From Sulfopaludibacter sp035606355 (GTDB lineage: Bacteria; Acidobacteriota; Terriglobia; Bryobacterales; Bryobacteraceae), in NCBI GenBank assembly GCA_035606355.1, contig DATNFO010000018.1:62001-126000 (forward strand): 64,000 nucleotides of DNA, given 5' to 3'. The notes under the pieces were generated by a model. It ran no database searches, had not been told where the DNA came from, and saw only the letters and a program-made list of their open reading frames with translations. The translations under genes were made by a program, and so were the position numbers. This document shows positions 44,204 through 53,205 of the stretch, in pieces. Each line of letters begins with the position of its first letter. Position 1 is the stretch's first letter.

Positions 44204-44232
44204 CGACCGGCCGGGAGGCCGGTCGTTACCTC
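44204..44232. repeat. R2 palindrome touching the His-rich peptide gene
   Basis: CGACCGGCC-GGGA-GGCCGGTCG at 44204-44225. The next base is the last base of the TAA stop of the minus-strand peptide gene, inside the shared motif GGTAACGACCGG. Confidence 0.75.
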
Positions 44233-44375
44233 CAACGCCGGTCGTAATGACGATAGTAGCGATGATGATAGTGATGATGGTGACGACCGTGGATGATGAT
44301 CACCGGCCTTACTGTCGCGAACGAGCTCAGGGCCGAAGCGGCGAGTAGTGCTCCAACGCTAATGAGTTTTCGCAT
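44226..44375 (-). CDS. 49-residue exported His/Tyr/Arg-rich peptide
   Basis: The ATG at 44375 lies 8 nt after a perfect AGGAGG on the minus strand. Residues 1-20 form a signal peptide (MRKLISVGALLAASALSSFA). The mature part is about 29 residues: TVRPVIIIHGR and then HHHHYHHRYYRHYDRRWR. The nine histidines in the tail could bind Zn, Ni or Cu; the many Tyr and Arg could also bind phosphate or nucleic acid. The last codons and the TAA abut an R2 palindrome, so the end may have been remodelled. No homologue is known to me, and function is open. It converges with the coiled-coil gene over a terminator. Confidence 0.7.
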   Translation of the reverse strand: MRKLISVGALLAASALSSFATVRPVIIIHGRHHHHYHHRYYRHYDRRWR

Positions 44376-44461
44376 TTTCACGCCTCCTGCCTATCCATAG
44401 AGCATTCGCCCTGCCAATGTGAAGCCTCCGGCAAGCGTAAAATCGGATACACTCTTCAACT

Positions 44462-47400
44462 GTGAGGCACATACTTTTTCTCATCGCAGCCGTGGCTTCG
44501 GCTCAGCAGATGGGTCCCAAGCTCTATTCTGAAATGCACTGGCGCTCGATCGGCCCGACTCGCGCCGGGCGCGCGCGCGCCGTCGCAGGCGTGCCGAGCC
44601 AGCCGAACGTAGCATACATCGGTTTCGATAACGGCGGCGTATGGCGCTCGACCGATTACGGGTCGACATGGACGCCGCTCTTCGATAGAGAATCGACGGG
44701 CTCGATCGGCGCCATTGCGGTTGCGCCTTCCGATCCGAATGTGATTTACGTGGGCACGGGCGCGGGCATCATCCGCCCCGATCTGGCGACGGGCGATGGC
44801 GTCTACAAGTCGACCGATGCGGGAAGGACGTGGACGCATCTGGGGCTGCGCGATTCGCAGATGATCGCCAATATCGACGTGGACCCGAAGAATCCGAACC
44901 GGCTGTTCGTGGCGGCCCTCGGGCACCCGTACGGTCCGAACGCGGAGCGCGGCGTGTTCCGCTCCACCGATGGCGGCGCGACGTTCGACAAGGTGCTCTA
45001 CACGGACGAATACACCAGCGCGAACGATGTCCGCATCGACCCGAAGAGCCCGAATACGGTATATGCGGCGATGTGGCAGCAGCAGCAGGGCTTCTGGGAA
45101 AACGGCGCGTTTGGCGGTACGGGCGGCGGCATTTATAAATCGACGGACGGCGGCACGAAGTGGACAAAGCTCGCGGGCGGACTTCCGGCGGAGTTGATTG
45201 AGGCGAATCTGGGCATCTCGGAGAGCAATCCGCGGATTCTGTATGCCATGATCGCGAGCCAGGGAGGCGGTGGCGGCGGCGGTCGCGGAGGACGAGGCGG
45301 CGGTGGCGGCCGCGGCGGCGCGGGCGGCGGTATGGCGCTTTATAAAACCGCCGATGGCGGCGAGCATTGGGCTCCGGCGGCGGGGAACGGCACTGCCGAT
45401 CCGCGTCCCCTGGGGCGCATCGGCGGCGGCGATGTGCCGACGATTTCGGTGGACGGCGAAAATCCGAATGTCATTTACAGTTGCTCGACGGTCTTCTGGC
45501 GCAGCGAGGATGGAGGCGCGACGTGGACCGCCGTTCGAGGCGCGCCGGGCGGCGACGATTATCAGAAGAGCTGGGTGAATCCGCTGCATCCGAACGTTCT
45601 CCTGGTGGTGAGCGACCAGGGCGGCGTGATTTCGGCGAATCGCGGGCAATCCTGGAGCAACTGGTATAACCAGCCGACCGCGGCGATGTATCACGTGACG
45701 GCCGACAATGCATTCCCGTACCGGTTGTGCGGCGGGCAGCAGGATTCGGGGTCGGCATGCGTGGCGAGTCGCGGGATGGACGGCGAGATCACGTTCCACG
45801 ACTGGCATCCGGTGGGAATCGAGGAGTACGGCGAAGCAGCGCCGGACCCGAAGTATCCGGACCTCGTGTATGGCGGCAAGGTGACCGTCTACAATCGCGT
45901 GACGGCGCAGAAGGCGAACGTGGGTCCGGGCGGCGGACGCGGAGGTCGCGGCGCCGCGCCGGAGCCGGCGAATGGAAAAGAGCCGCCGGCGCGCACGGTG
46001 CGCACGCAGCCGCTGATCTGGTCGCCGAAAGATCCGAACGTGCTGTTCTATGCGACGGCCGGGGTTTGGAAGACGACCAACGGCGGGCATAGCTGGACGC
46101 CGATCAGCGGCGATCTCACGCGGCAGACGTGGGAAGTTCCATCGAATGCAGGGAAGTACGGCAGCACGGTGACTCCGTCGCCGCTCGGCACGGTGACCGC
46201 CTTGGCGCCATCGCCGTTGGACGTGAATGTCTTGTGGGCCGGCACGGGCGACGGGAATATCCAGGTGACGATCGACGGCGGGTTGAAATGGACGAACGTG
46301 ACTCCGCCCGCGATGAAGGCGTGGACGCGCATCTTCAATATGGATGCGGGGCACTTCGACGCGAAGACGGCGTACGCGGCCGCGAATACCCTGCGGCTGG
46401 ATGACATGAATCCGCACTTCTGGCGCACGCATGACGGAGGCAAGACGTGGACGGAGATCGACAACGGGCTCGCGCCGGGAGCGGTGGCCAATTCGATTCG
46501 CGAAGATCCGCGGAAGAAGGGGCTGCTGTACGCGGCCACGGACACGCAGGTCTGGGTGTCGTTCGACGATGGAGATAACTGGCACTCGCTGCGGCTGGAT
46601 ATGCCGGCGATCAGCGTGCGCGATATCGCCGTGAAGGACGATGCGGCGTGCATGTGCTCGGACCTGGTGGCGGGGACGCACGGCCGCGGATTCTGGATTC
46701 TGGACGACGTGACTCCGCTGCGCCAGGCGGCCGATGCGGCTGCGGCGCAGAATGCATATCTGTTCAAGCCGGCGACGGCGGTGCGCATACGCTTCGGGAC
46801 GAACGATCCGACTCCGTGGCCGCCGGAAATGGCCGCGGGGGAAAATCCGCCGCCGGGCGCGCTGCTGGATTACTACCTGCCCGAAGCGGTCCAGGGCGAG
46901 GTAAAGCTGGAGATCCTGAGTGGGGACAAGGTGATCCGCACGTACTCGAGTCACGATCCGGTGCGGACGCCGGACCCGGCCACCGATCCGGTGGCCTACA
47001 ACCGCTTGTGCCAGGAAAACCCGGGTGCGCCGGATTGCGGCCTGCCGCTGTACTGGCCGGCTCCGCAGCAATCCGTGAAGGCGAGTACGGGGATGCACCG
47101 GTTTAGCTGGGATATGCATTACGATCCGCTGCCGGGCGGCGGCGGTGGAGGTCGGGGCGGCGGCGGGTCGGCTGCGGTTCCGCATCGGACGTATCCGGGT
47201 GTGAATTCGCCGTGGGTTGCTCCCGGGACTTATACGGTGCGGCTGACAGCGGATGGAAAATCGGTGACACAGCCGATCGTGGTGAAGATGGAGCCTCGCG
47301 TGAAGGTAACGCCGGAGGTGCAGCAGATTTTCACGATGACGTCCCAGGCGGAGACGGAGGCTCGGAATGCCGCGGCGGCTTACAAGGAAGCGCGGGAACT

Positions 47401-47710
47401 GATGAGCAAATTGAAGCCGGAGGATCCGCGGAGGAAGGCGCTGCAGGAGCTGGCTCCGGAACAGGCGGCGGGTGGCGGTGGCGGCCGGGGCGGTCGCGGC
47501 GGTTTCGGTGCGGCCGCGGAGCCCGCGGGAGCGGGGAATCTGGCGACGATCGGGCAGCAGCTTGTTGCGGCGGTGATGCCGATGCAGGGGTCGGAAATGC
47601 CTCCCACGGCGGGTGAGTTAAAGGCGTTTCATACGGCTCAGGCTTCGTATGTGGCGGTGATGGCGAAGTGGTCGGCGATCAAAACTCCGAAGGCGGTGGC
47701 GAAGAAGTAA
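44462..47710 (+). CDS. Exported BNR/sortilin-like beta-propeller protein
   Basis: 1082 residues from a GTG; a signal peptide (1-14) starts right there. Many BNR Asp-box units are seen (GGVWRSTDYGSTWTPL, GVYKSTDAGRTWTHLG, GGIYKSTDGGTKWTKL, FWRSEDGGATWTAV, GVWKTTNGGHSWTP). This gives a VPS10/sortilin-like ten-bladed propeller over about residues 20-770. A C-terminal beta domain with Gly-rich stretches follows. Gly/Arg-rich linkers (GGGGRGGRGGGGG type) interrupt the blades near 270-295 and later. Such proteins are frequent in Acidobacteria and Bacteroidetes, with unproven function: perhaps carbohydrate or peptide binding. Confidence 0.88.
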   Translation: MRHILFLIAAVASAQQMGPKLYSEMHWRSIGPTRAGRARAVAGVPSQPNVAYIGFDNGGVWRSTDYGSTWTPLFDRESTGSIGAIAVAPSDPNVIYVGTGAGIIRPDLATGDGVYKSTDAGRTWTHLGLRDSQMIANIDVDPKNPNRLFVAALGHPYGPNAERGVFRSTDGGATFDKVLYTDEYTSANDVRIDPKSPNTVYAAMWQQQQGFWENGAFGGTGGGIYKSTDGGTKWTKLAGGLPAELIEANLGISESNPRILYAMIASQGGGGGGGRGGRGGGGGRGGAGGGMALYKTADGGEHWAPAAGNGTADPRPLGRIGGGDVPTISVDGENPNVIYSCSTVFWRSEDGGATWTAVRGAPGGDDYQKSWVNPLHPNVLLVVSDQGGVISANRGQSWSNWYNQPTAAMYHVTADNAFPYRLCGGQQDSGSACVASRGMDGEITFHDWHPVGIEEYGEAAPDPKYPDLVYGGKVTVYNRVTAQKANVGPGGGRGGRGAAPEPANGKEPPARTVRTQPLIWSPKDPNVLFYATAGVWKTTNGGHSWTPISGDLTRQTWEVPSNAGKYGSTVTPSPLGTVTALAPSPLDVNVLWAGTGDGNIQVTIDGGLKWTNVTPPAMKAWTRIFNMDAGHFDAKTAYAAANTLRLDDMNPHFWRTHDGGKTWTEIDNGLAPGAVANSIREDPRKKGLLYAATDTQVWVSFDDGDNWHSLRLDMPAISVRDIAVKDDAACMCSDLVAGTHGRGFWILDDVTPLRQAADAAAAQNAYLFKPATAVRIRFGTNDPTPWPPEMAAGENPPPGALLDYYLPEAVQGEVKLEILSGDKVIRTYSSHDPVRTPDPATDPVAYNRLCQENPGAPDCGLPLYWPAPQQSVKASTGMHRFSWDMHYDPLPGGGGGGRGGGGSAAVPHRTYPGVNSPWVAPGTYTVRLTADGKSVTQPIVVKMEPRVKVTPEVQQIFTMTSQAETEARNAAAAYKEARELMSKLKPEDPRRKALQELAPEQAAGGGGGRGGRGGFGAAAEPAGAGNLATIGQQLVAAVMPMQGSEMPPTAGELKAFHTAQASYVAVMAKWSAIKTPKAVAKK

Positions 47711-47721
47711 GGAGAGGGGAA

Positions 47722-48010
47722 CTCCTTTTACCGCTCCCTGACGGTCACGGCTCCGTATTTAATTGATTCTGCTAACGGAGCCGGTGACCGTAAGGGAGCG
47801 GTAAAAGGTGTATCGAAAAACGAATGAATCGCGACGAGAACAACAGCCGGATTTTTTCACAGCCCCTTAAGGTCGCGGCTCCGCTGAGGATGTGGGCTTG
47901 TTCGGATGTGGCGTATAACTTGAACTCCGTTTACCGGCTCCCTTACAGTCGCGGCTCCGTTATGAAGATCAAGTAGATACGGAGTCGTGACCGGCAAGGG
48001 AGTAAGTTGA
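47722..48010. repeat. R1 elements, locus 3 (two units, one degenerate)
   Basis: The 383-nt convergent gap after the BNR gene holds one good R1 unit. It has a forward core near 47735, the central GGCTCCGT/ACGGAGCC hairpin, a reverse core near 47792, then a terminal TTTTTTCACAGCCCC. A second, decayed unit (47930-48010) keeps the hairpin but has mutated cores. No gene is seen. Confidence 0.85.
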
Positions 48011-48055
48011 ACAACATTTGCCGGTACGCACGATCTCAGCCGCGCTTCGCGCGGC

Positions 48056-48078
48056 CCGACAGGAAGGATTTCTGTCGG
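48056..48078. repeat. R3 palindrome
   Basis: CCGACAGGAA-GGA-TTTCTGTCGG with one mismatch, 15 nt before the stop codon of the MscS gene. A CCGCGC-TTC-GCGCGG hairpin lies just to its left. Confidence 0.7.
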
Positions 48079-48093
48079 CACGGAGGCCGCAGG

Positions 48094-49764
48094 TTAGTGG
48101 GAGGCGTGAAGTAGATCGACGACGTCGTGCAGGATCTTTGCTTTGACGGCGTGGCGCTGCGGGGCTCGGGTGATGTAGCGGACGTCAACGTCGAAGCCGT
48201 TCAGTCCGGGGCGGAGATTGACGGTCGGGGCGGCGGAGAATTCGCGCGCGGTTAGCGAGTGTGAGGAGCGCTGCCACTCTTGCGCGGCTTCGGCTGCGTC
48301 GGCCTGCGTGGCGGCTTCCACAATTTCACGGATTCGGTGCGCCGTGTCGTAGGGATCTTCGCGGACCGGCAGCGTGATCTGCAAGTCATCCCAGAGCCAC
48401 TGTCCGGCGGTGGTGAAGTTGAAATAATGGCCGGCCATCGCGAAGCTGTTCGAGAAAGCTACGCGGCGTCCGGTGGGATGGCCGGTTCCTCCATTTCCGA
48501 GTTCGAGGAGCACCGTCTTGAAGAAGCCGATTTCGATCACCTCGCCCGAGACTCCTTCGATTTCCACCCAATCTCCCACGCTGATGCCGTTGCGGCCCAT
48601 CAGAGCGAACCAGCCGAGAAAGGCGACGATGAAATCTTTCAGCACTACCGTTATGCCAGCCGTGATGAGGCCGAGCACAGTGGAAAGCTGCGTCGGCGGA
48701 CCGAAGAGCACGAGGAGGATCAGCACGAGCGCGAGGACTTGAACGGTGATTCCGGCAATCATGCGGAGCTGATGCGTGCGGCGGCGATCCGTGCGGCGGA
48801 AGGCGGCGCGGGCCGCGCGATAGAGCAGCACGGCTACGAGCAGGATGACGAGGATCAGGGCGAGCGAGCGGAGGAGCAGGTGTAGGTCGGCGCGTTGCCG
48901 CGCGGCGGCGAGTTCTTCCCACCGTCCGTAAACGGAGGCAAGCTGCTTCGAGTCTTCAATGCGCTGATCGAGACCGGCGAGTTGCTTGTGCTCGCCGGCC
49001 AACGCACGCAGCCGGGTGGTTGAGGCGTCGGCGGATTGTTGCGCGGGAGTTTGGCGCTCCAGCGCGTTGTGACGATTGAGAAGAGTCTGCGCGTGCGACG
49101 CGGCCTGCCGCCGTGCGGTCTCCAGCCGCGCAGTGTACTGACGGACCGCGAGCCACGCGTGGAGCTGATTCAGCGCGGTTGCGGTGGGCTCGGCCGCCGC
49201 GAACTTCAGGCCCTGGTCGGCGATCTTCTCGGAATCCTGATGCTCCTGGAGCAGGCGCTGCAGGCGCGCGCGCTTATCGCCTTCAGCGCGGGCGAGATCC
49301 TGCTGAGCGTCGTCGAGGGCATCCTGGTCAAGATCGAGCTGCGCCTTTGCGCGGTCGAGGTCTTCGCCCGCGGAGGCGGCGAGATCCGCAACGTGTTTCT
49401 TGCCCGCTTCGACACGAGCTTGCAGCGTAGCGATGCGGGCGGCGAGCTCCTTTTGCGGGCCGGTGGTTGGCGTGGCGGCTGCCATCTCGGTTTCGGCGCG
49501 GCGCAGCGCGTGAGCGAAGCTGAGATCGAGCTCATGGTCCGCGAGACGCCAGGCTTCGCGCGCTTGCGATTGCTCGTCGGGAGTCGCGGCGGAAGAGGCG
49601 AGGGAGATCGCGGTTTGGAGCAGCGAAGTATCGACGAGCTGTTGCGCGGCGGCAGCTTCCGGCGCGGCTGCAGGATTTGCGGAGGTCGTGGAGTAATAAG
49701 CAAACAGGCAGGCGGCCAGCAGGATTGCGAGGACTACGGCCGAGACATTCTTCGCGGATTTCAT
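48094..49764 (-). CDS. MscS-family mechanosensitive channel with long coiled-coil leader domain
   Basis: 556 residues from the ATG at 49764 (AAGGGAG ribosome-binding site). A signal or first helix lies at 7-25. A helical Ala/Gln-rich coiled coil at about 45-285 is predicted to be periplasmic. Three or so membrane helices follow (about 295-400). The MscS pore and beta domain are clear: STVLGLITAGITVVLKDFIV and then MGRNGISVGDWVEIEGVSGE. Such channels release solutes on hypo-osmotic shock; the large N-terminal domain resembles MscK/YbdG-like relatives and may gate on other signals. It is divergent from the decayed asmA-like gene. Confidence 0.88.
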   Translation of the reverse strand: MKSAKNVSAVVLAILLAACLFAYYSTTSANPAAAPEAAAAQQLVDTSLLQTAISLASSAATPDEQSQAREAWRLADHELDLSFAHALRRAETEMAAATPTTGPQKELAARIATLQARVEAGKKHVADLAASAGEDLDRAKAQLDLDQDALDDAQQDLARAEGDKRARLQRLLQEHQDSEKIADQGLKFAAAEPTATALNQLHAWLAVRQYTARLETARRQAASHAQTLLNRHNALERQTPAQQSADASTTRLRALAGEHKQLAGLDQRIEDSKQLASVYGRWEELAAARQRADLHLLLRSLALILVILLVAVLLYRAARAAFRRTDRRRTHQLRMIAGITVQVLALVLILLVLFGPPTQLSTVLGLITAGITVVLKDFIVAFLGWFALMGRNGISVGDWVEIEGVSGEVIEIGFFKTVLLELGNGGTGHPTGRRVAFSNSFAMAGHYFNFTTAGQWLWDDLQITLPVREDPYDTAHRIREIVEAATQADAAEAAQEWQRSSHSLTAREFSAAPTVNLRPGLNGFDVDVRYITRAPQRHAVKAKILHDVVDLLHASH

Positions 49765-49810
49765 CAGGCGCGCTCCCTTCAAGAGTACACTCGATAACGG
49801 AGGGGCACTG

Positions 49811-51501
49811 GTGCGGCGCATGTTCAAGTGGGTGGGAATTGTTGCGGCGGGCGCGGTAGCAGCGGTGGTCAGCCTGCCATTTTTTACAATGTGGACCGGT
49901 TCAAACCGAGCCTCGAAGCGGAGCTTTCCAAGGCGCTCAATCGCGAGGTGAAGTTGGGTAAGCTGCACTTCTCGCTTTGGAGAGGCGAGGTGAGCGCCGA
50001 CGATCTTTCGGTTTCCGAGGACCAGGCGTTCGGTAAGCCGGCGTTTGTGAGCGCGAAGCAGTTGAGCGTGGGCGCGGAGATCTGGCCGTTCCTGATGTCG
50101 CGCAAATTGAGAATCACGCATTTGACGATCGACCGGCCCGAGATCGTGCTCACTCAGGCGCCGAACGGCAACTGGAATTTTTCCAGTCTCGGCGGGAAAG
50201 CGAGCGCACCGGCTGCGGCGCGGGCCGGCGGGGGGCCGCTCGATCTTTCAGTGAAGATTGTGCGGATCACGGATGGCAGCGTGCGGCTAGGCCGCACGGT
50301 GGGTCGTTGGAAGCCGCGGGTGCTTCACCACGTGAATGCGGAAGTGCGCGATTTTTCGGCGTCGTCGGCATTCCCTTTCACGCTGGCTGCCGATGTGGCG
50401 GGCGGCGGAACTATCGAGGTGAAGGGGCAGGCCGGACCGATCGACGCTTCCGATTCCGCGATGATGCCGGTGAATGTGTCGCTGAAAGTCGCGGCGCTGG
50501 ACCTGGCGGGATCGGGGATGAACGATTTCGCTCCCGATCTGGCCGGCCTGCTTACCGTGGATGGCTCGGGCGCATCGGACGGGCGCACGATGCAGGTGAG
50601 CGGGAAAGTGCGACGCGTCCGGCGGCATTGGATTTTTCGGTGGATCACAATTTGCGGAAGCACATGGGCACGTTGCAGCAGGGTGACCTGCATATCGGCG
50701 GCGCAGTGGCGCATCTGACCGATGCCGGTCGGCGAATTGGAGGCGCTGCTGCCCTCGCTCGGCATCGTGCTGCCGGCCGGTAGCCGCTTACAAGAGGGCT
50801 GTGAAAAAATATCGAATTGCCTTTACGCCGACTTCCAAAACGCACTCGAATCGCCGGCACCTTTTACCGCTCCCTTACGGTCACGGCTCCGTATGTACAT
50901 GATTCTGCTAACGGAGCCGCGACCGTGAGGGAGCGGTAAAAGGTGTATCGAAAAGCGAATGGATGGCGACGAGAACAACAGCCGGAGTTTTTCACAACCC
51001 CAAGGGGGCGCGGCGACGGGGGCGCTGGCGATGGAGGGTCCGGCGGACCGGCTGGTCACGGTGGGATCAGTGGCGCTGAATCGCAGCAGGCTCACCCGCT
51101 TCGATCTGCCCAAAAAGATGGAGACGATCGAGCGGCTGGCGGGCGTGAAGGGCGGTGCGGACACGGAGATCGAAACGCTGAGCGCCGATGTGCGGGTGGG
51201 GCCGGAAGGAGCGAGCGCGAACGACATGAAGCTCGTGCTGCCGGCGATCGGCGAGTTGAGCGGCGCGGGCAGCGTGAGTCCGGCAAATGAGCTTGACTTC
51301 AAGATGCGAGCGATCGTCCATACATCCGGCGTGATGGCGGCAGTGGCGGACACACCGATCCCGTTCACGGTGCAGGGAACGTGCGCGGACCCGGTGTTCC
51401 GGCCCGATCTGAACGCTGTGGCGGCGGAGAAGGTGAAAAGCGTCGGGAAGTCTGCCGGAGGGCTGTTGCGCGGACTGCTCGGCGGAAAAAGTAGCGAGTA
51501 A
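49811..51501 (+). pseudogene. AsmA-family gene, inactivated by frameshifts and an R1 insertion
   Basis: The reading starts at a GTG (49811) or ATG (49820): MFKWVGIVAAGAVAAVVSLP. It shifts frame at a T6 run near 49880 and resumes as NVDRFKPSLEAELSKALNRE. Another small indel near 50607 moves the frame to PAALDFSVDHNLRKHMG and GDLHIGGAVAHLT. About 20 codons then seem lost before MPVGELEALLPSLGIVLPAG (50722). After GSRLQEG the R1 element (50796-51001) intervenes. The protein resumes at ATGALAMEGPADRLVTVGSV and runs to 51501. AsmA proteins are inner-membrane anchored and help outer-membrane lipid homeostasis. With at least three shifts plus an insertion this copy should be dead. Confidence 0.85.
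50796..51001. repeat. Full-length R1 element inserted in the asmA-like gene
   Basis: This copy defines the unit: left end GGGCTGTGAAAAAAT, forward core at about 50862, central hairpin (GGCTCCGT to ACGGAGCC), reverse core at about 50926-50943, then CGACGAGAACAACAGCCGG and the right end TTTTTCACAACCCC. The ends are inverted repeats. AAGAGGG (50792-50798) and AAGGGGG (51002-51008) flank it and may be a 7-bp target duplication with one mismatch. The total is about 205 bp with no coding capacity. Confidence 0.88.
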
Positions 51502-51593
51502 GTGCCAAACATTCCGGCTCCCTGGGTCAAAGGGCACAGTGTGGATTTCAAATTGCTGTGGTGCACATGCGCCCCGGACACAGGAGGAAATGA

Positions 51594-51857
51594 ATGGCTA
51601 AGAAAGCTGCATCGAAATCACGCTCGGGTTCGGCGAAGAAATCGCGGTCGAGTTCGTCATCGAAGTCGGGCTCCAGCTCGGCATCGAAGTCGCGTGGAAA
51701 ACAGAAGATCCACAAGGTGATGAAGGAGCATAAAGAGGGAACGTTGAAATCCGGCAGCGGCAAGAAGGTGAAGAGCCGCAAACAGGCCGTGGCGATCGCC
51801 CTCAGCGAGGCTCGCAAATCGGGCGCGAAGATTCCGAAGAAGAAGAAAAAATCGTAG
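51594..51857 (+). CDS. Small basic Lys/Ser-rich protein (DUF6496-like)
   Basis: 87 residues behind AGGAGG. The N-terminal 35 residues are almost only Ser, Lys, Ala and Gly, like a histone H1 tail. The second half (KIHKVMKEHKEGTLKSGSGK, then KSRKQAVAIALSEARKSG) matches the short conserved DUF6496 module. It ends in a run of Lys. It is probably DNA- or RNA-binding, perhaps nucleoid-associated; this is inference from charge. Confidence 0.82.
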   Translation: MAKKAASKSRSGSAKKSRSSSSSKSGSSSASKSRGKQKIHKVMKEHKEGTLKSGSGKKVKSRKQAVAIALSEARKSGAKIPKKKKKS

Positions 51858-51920
51858 GGGGACGAGGCGAGTTCTGCCTTTGGCAGCGGCGTGTACTATA
51901 CTGATCGCCGGAGAACCAGA

Positions 51921-53030
51921 ATGCGCCAGTTTTGTTTCGTTCTTGCCGCGGCACTCGCGGTGCTTGCGCCCGCCGGTTCCGCTCAAGAGAGCGGACCCTA
52001 CAAAGTTTTGAAGACGGCCAGGGTGGGCGGCGAAGGCGGATGGGATTACATCTACGCCGATAGCGATGGACGCCGCCTGTACATTCCGCGCGGCGCGACG
52101 CGAGCAGTGCCGGCAACAGACGCGACGCCCGAGGTAGCGGCGCAGCCTGCGCGATTGACCATCTTCGATTTGGATACCCTCAAGCCGGCGGGCGAGATTT
52201 CGGGAGTCGGCGGAAATGGCACGGCGGTGGATCCGAAATCGGGGCACGGCTTCACGAGCGACCATCCGAAGGTATCGATGTTCGACACGAAAACGCACAC
52301 GTTGATCAAAAGCATCGACGTGGGGTCGGCGCGGCCCGACGGCATCGTGTTCGATGACTTCAATCAGCGCGTGTATGTCTTCAGCCATCCAACAAAGGAT
52401 GCGACGGTGATCGATTCGAAAGACGGCACGGTGCTCGGCACGATCGATCTGGGCGGCGTGCCGGAGCAGGGCGTGGCGGACGGCAAGGGCACGTTGTACG
52501 TGGTGATGCAGGACGCTGTGGGCAGTGTGACGGTAGTGGACGTGAAGACGATGAAGGCGACGGCGCACTACTCGTTCGTCGACAAGGGCGGATGCAACGG
52601 GCTGGCGCTGGATGTGAAGAATCAGGTGCTGTTCGCGGCGTGCGGGCGGTCGGGGAATCCGCCGGCGCAACCGCCTCAGCCGATGATGGTCATCCTGAGC
52701 GCGAAAGACGGGAAGATCCTCGCGAATCTGCCGCTGGCAGGCGGCTCAGACGGCGCGGCGTTCAACCCCGCGACGATGGAGGCGTTCAGCACGCACGGAA
52801 ACGGCACGATGACGATCGTGAAGGAGACGAGCCCCACGAGCTTCGAGGTGGAGCAGAATTTGAAGACGATGAATGGCGCGCGCACGATCACGCTGGATAG
52901 GAAGACAGGCCACCTGTTTACGATGTCGCAAGAGAGGGGGCCGGCTCCGGCTGCTCCGGCAGGCGGCGGTCGTGGACCTCAGGGGACGGTGGTGCCGGGG
53001 TCGTTTACGATCCTGATGGTGGGGAAGTAG
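51921..53030 (+). CDS. Exported YncE/YVTN-type beta-propeller
   Basis: 369 residues from the ATG at 51921. A signal peptide (1-22) is followed by seven-bladed repeat units (WDYIYADSDGRRLYIPRG, VSMFDTKTHTLIKSIDVGS, ATVIDSKDGTVLGTIDLGG, VTVVDVKTMKATAHYS). The C-terminus has a Pro/Ala/Gly-rich insertion. Such proteins are scaffolds or bind ligands in the periplasm; none of the visible residues indicate catalysis. Confidence 0.85.
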   Translation: MRQFCFVLAAALAVLAPAGSAQESGPYKVLKTARVGGEGGWDYIYADSDGRRLYIPRGATRAVPATDATPEVAAQPARLTIFDLDTLKPAGEISGVGGNGTAVDPKSGHGFTSDHPKVSMFDTKTHTLIKSIDVGSARPDGIVFDDFNQRVYVFSHPTKDATVIDSKDGTVLGTIDLGGVPEQGVADGKGTLYVVMQDAVGSVTVVDVKTMKATAHYSFVDKGGCNGLALDVKNQVLFAACGRSGNPPAQPPQPMMVILSAKDGKILANLPLAGGSDGAAFNPATMEAFSTHGNGTMTIVKETSPTSFEVEQNLKTMNGARTITLDRKTGHLFTMSQERGPAPAAPAGGGRGPQGTVVPGSFTILMVGK

Positions 53031-53060
53031 TCAGCTGGTTCGTCCGACGGAAGGAAATAC

Positions 53061-53136
53061 TGGTGAGCCGGGCGGGACTCGAACCCGCAACCACCGCCTT
53101 AAAAGGGCGATGCTCTACCAATTGAGCTACCGGCCC
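53061..53136 (-). tRNA. tRNA-Lys (UUU)
   Basis: 76 nt including encoded CCA. Acceptor arm GGGCCGG/CCGGCTC, anticodon stem TCGCC/GGCGG with loop CTTTTAA (anticodon TTT), and T arm GCGGG-TTCGAGT-CCCGC all pair. Confidence 0.97.
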
Positions 53137-53205
53137 GCTGAGTGAAGCTTGCGGAAATGCGCTAAGGTTCAGTTTAGCAAACCGCTCGCTATACTTGGTC
53201 CATAG

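Noticed and set aside
44456..47185. 909-codon open frame opposite the BNR protein gene
   Set aside because: The composition (Arg/His/Ala) is that of reverse-complement GC-rich coding DNA; the plus strand has clear Asp-box repeats and a signal peptide.
50722..50928. Short frame MPVGELEALLPSLG read as a separate gene
   Set aside because: It is the AsmA C-terminal motif in a shifted frame that then runs into the R1 element.
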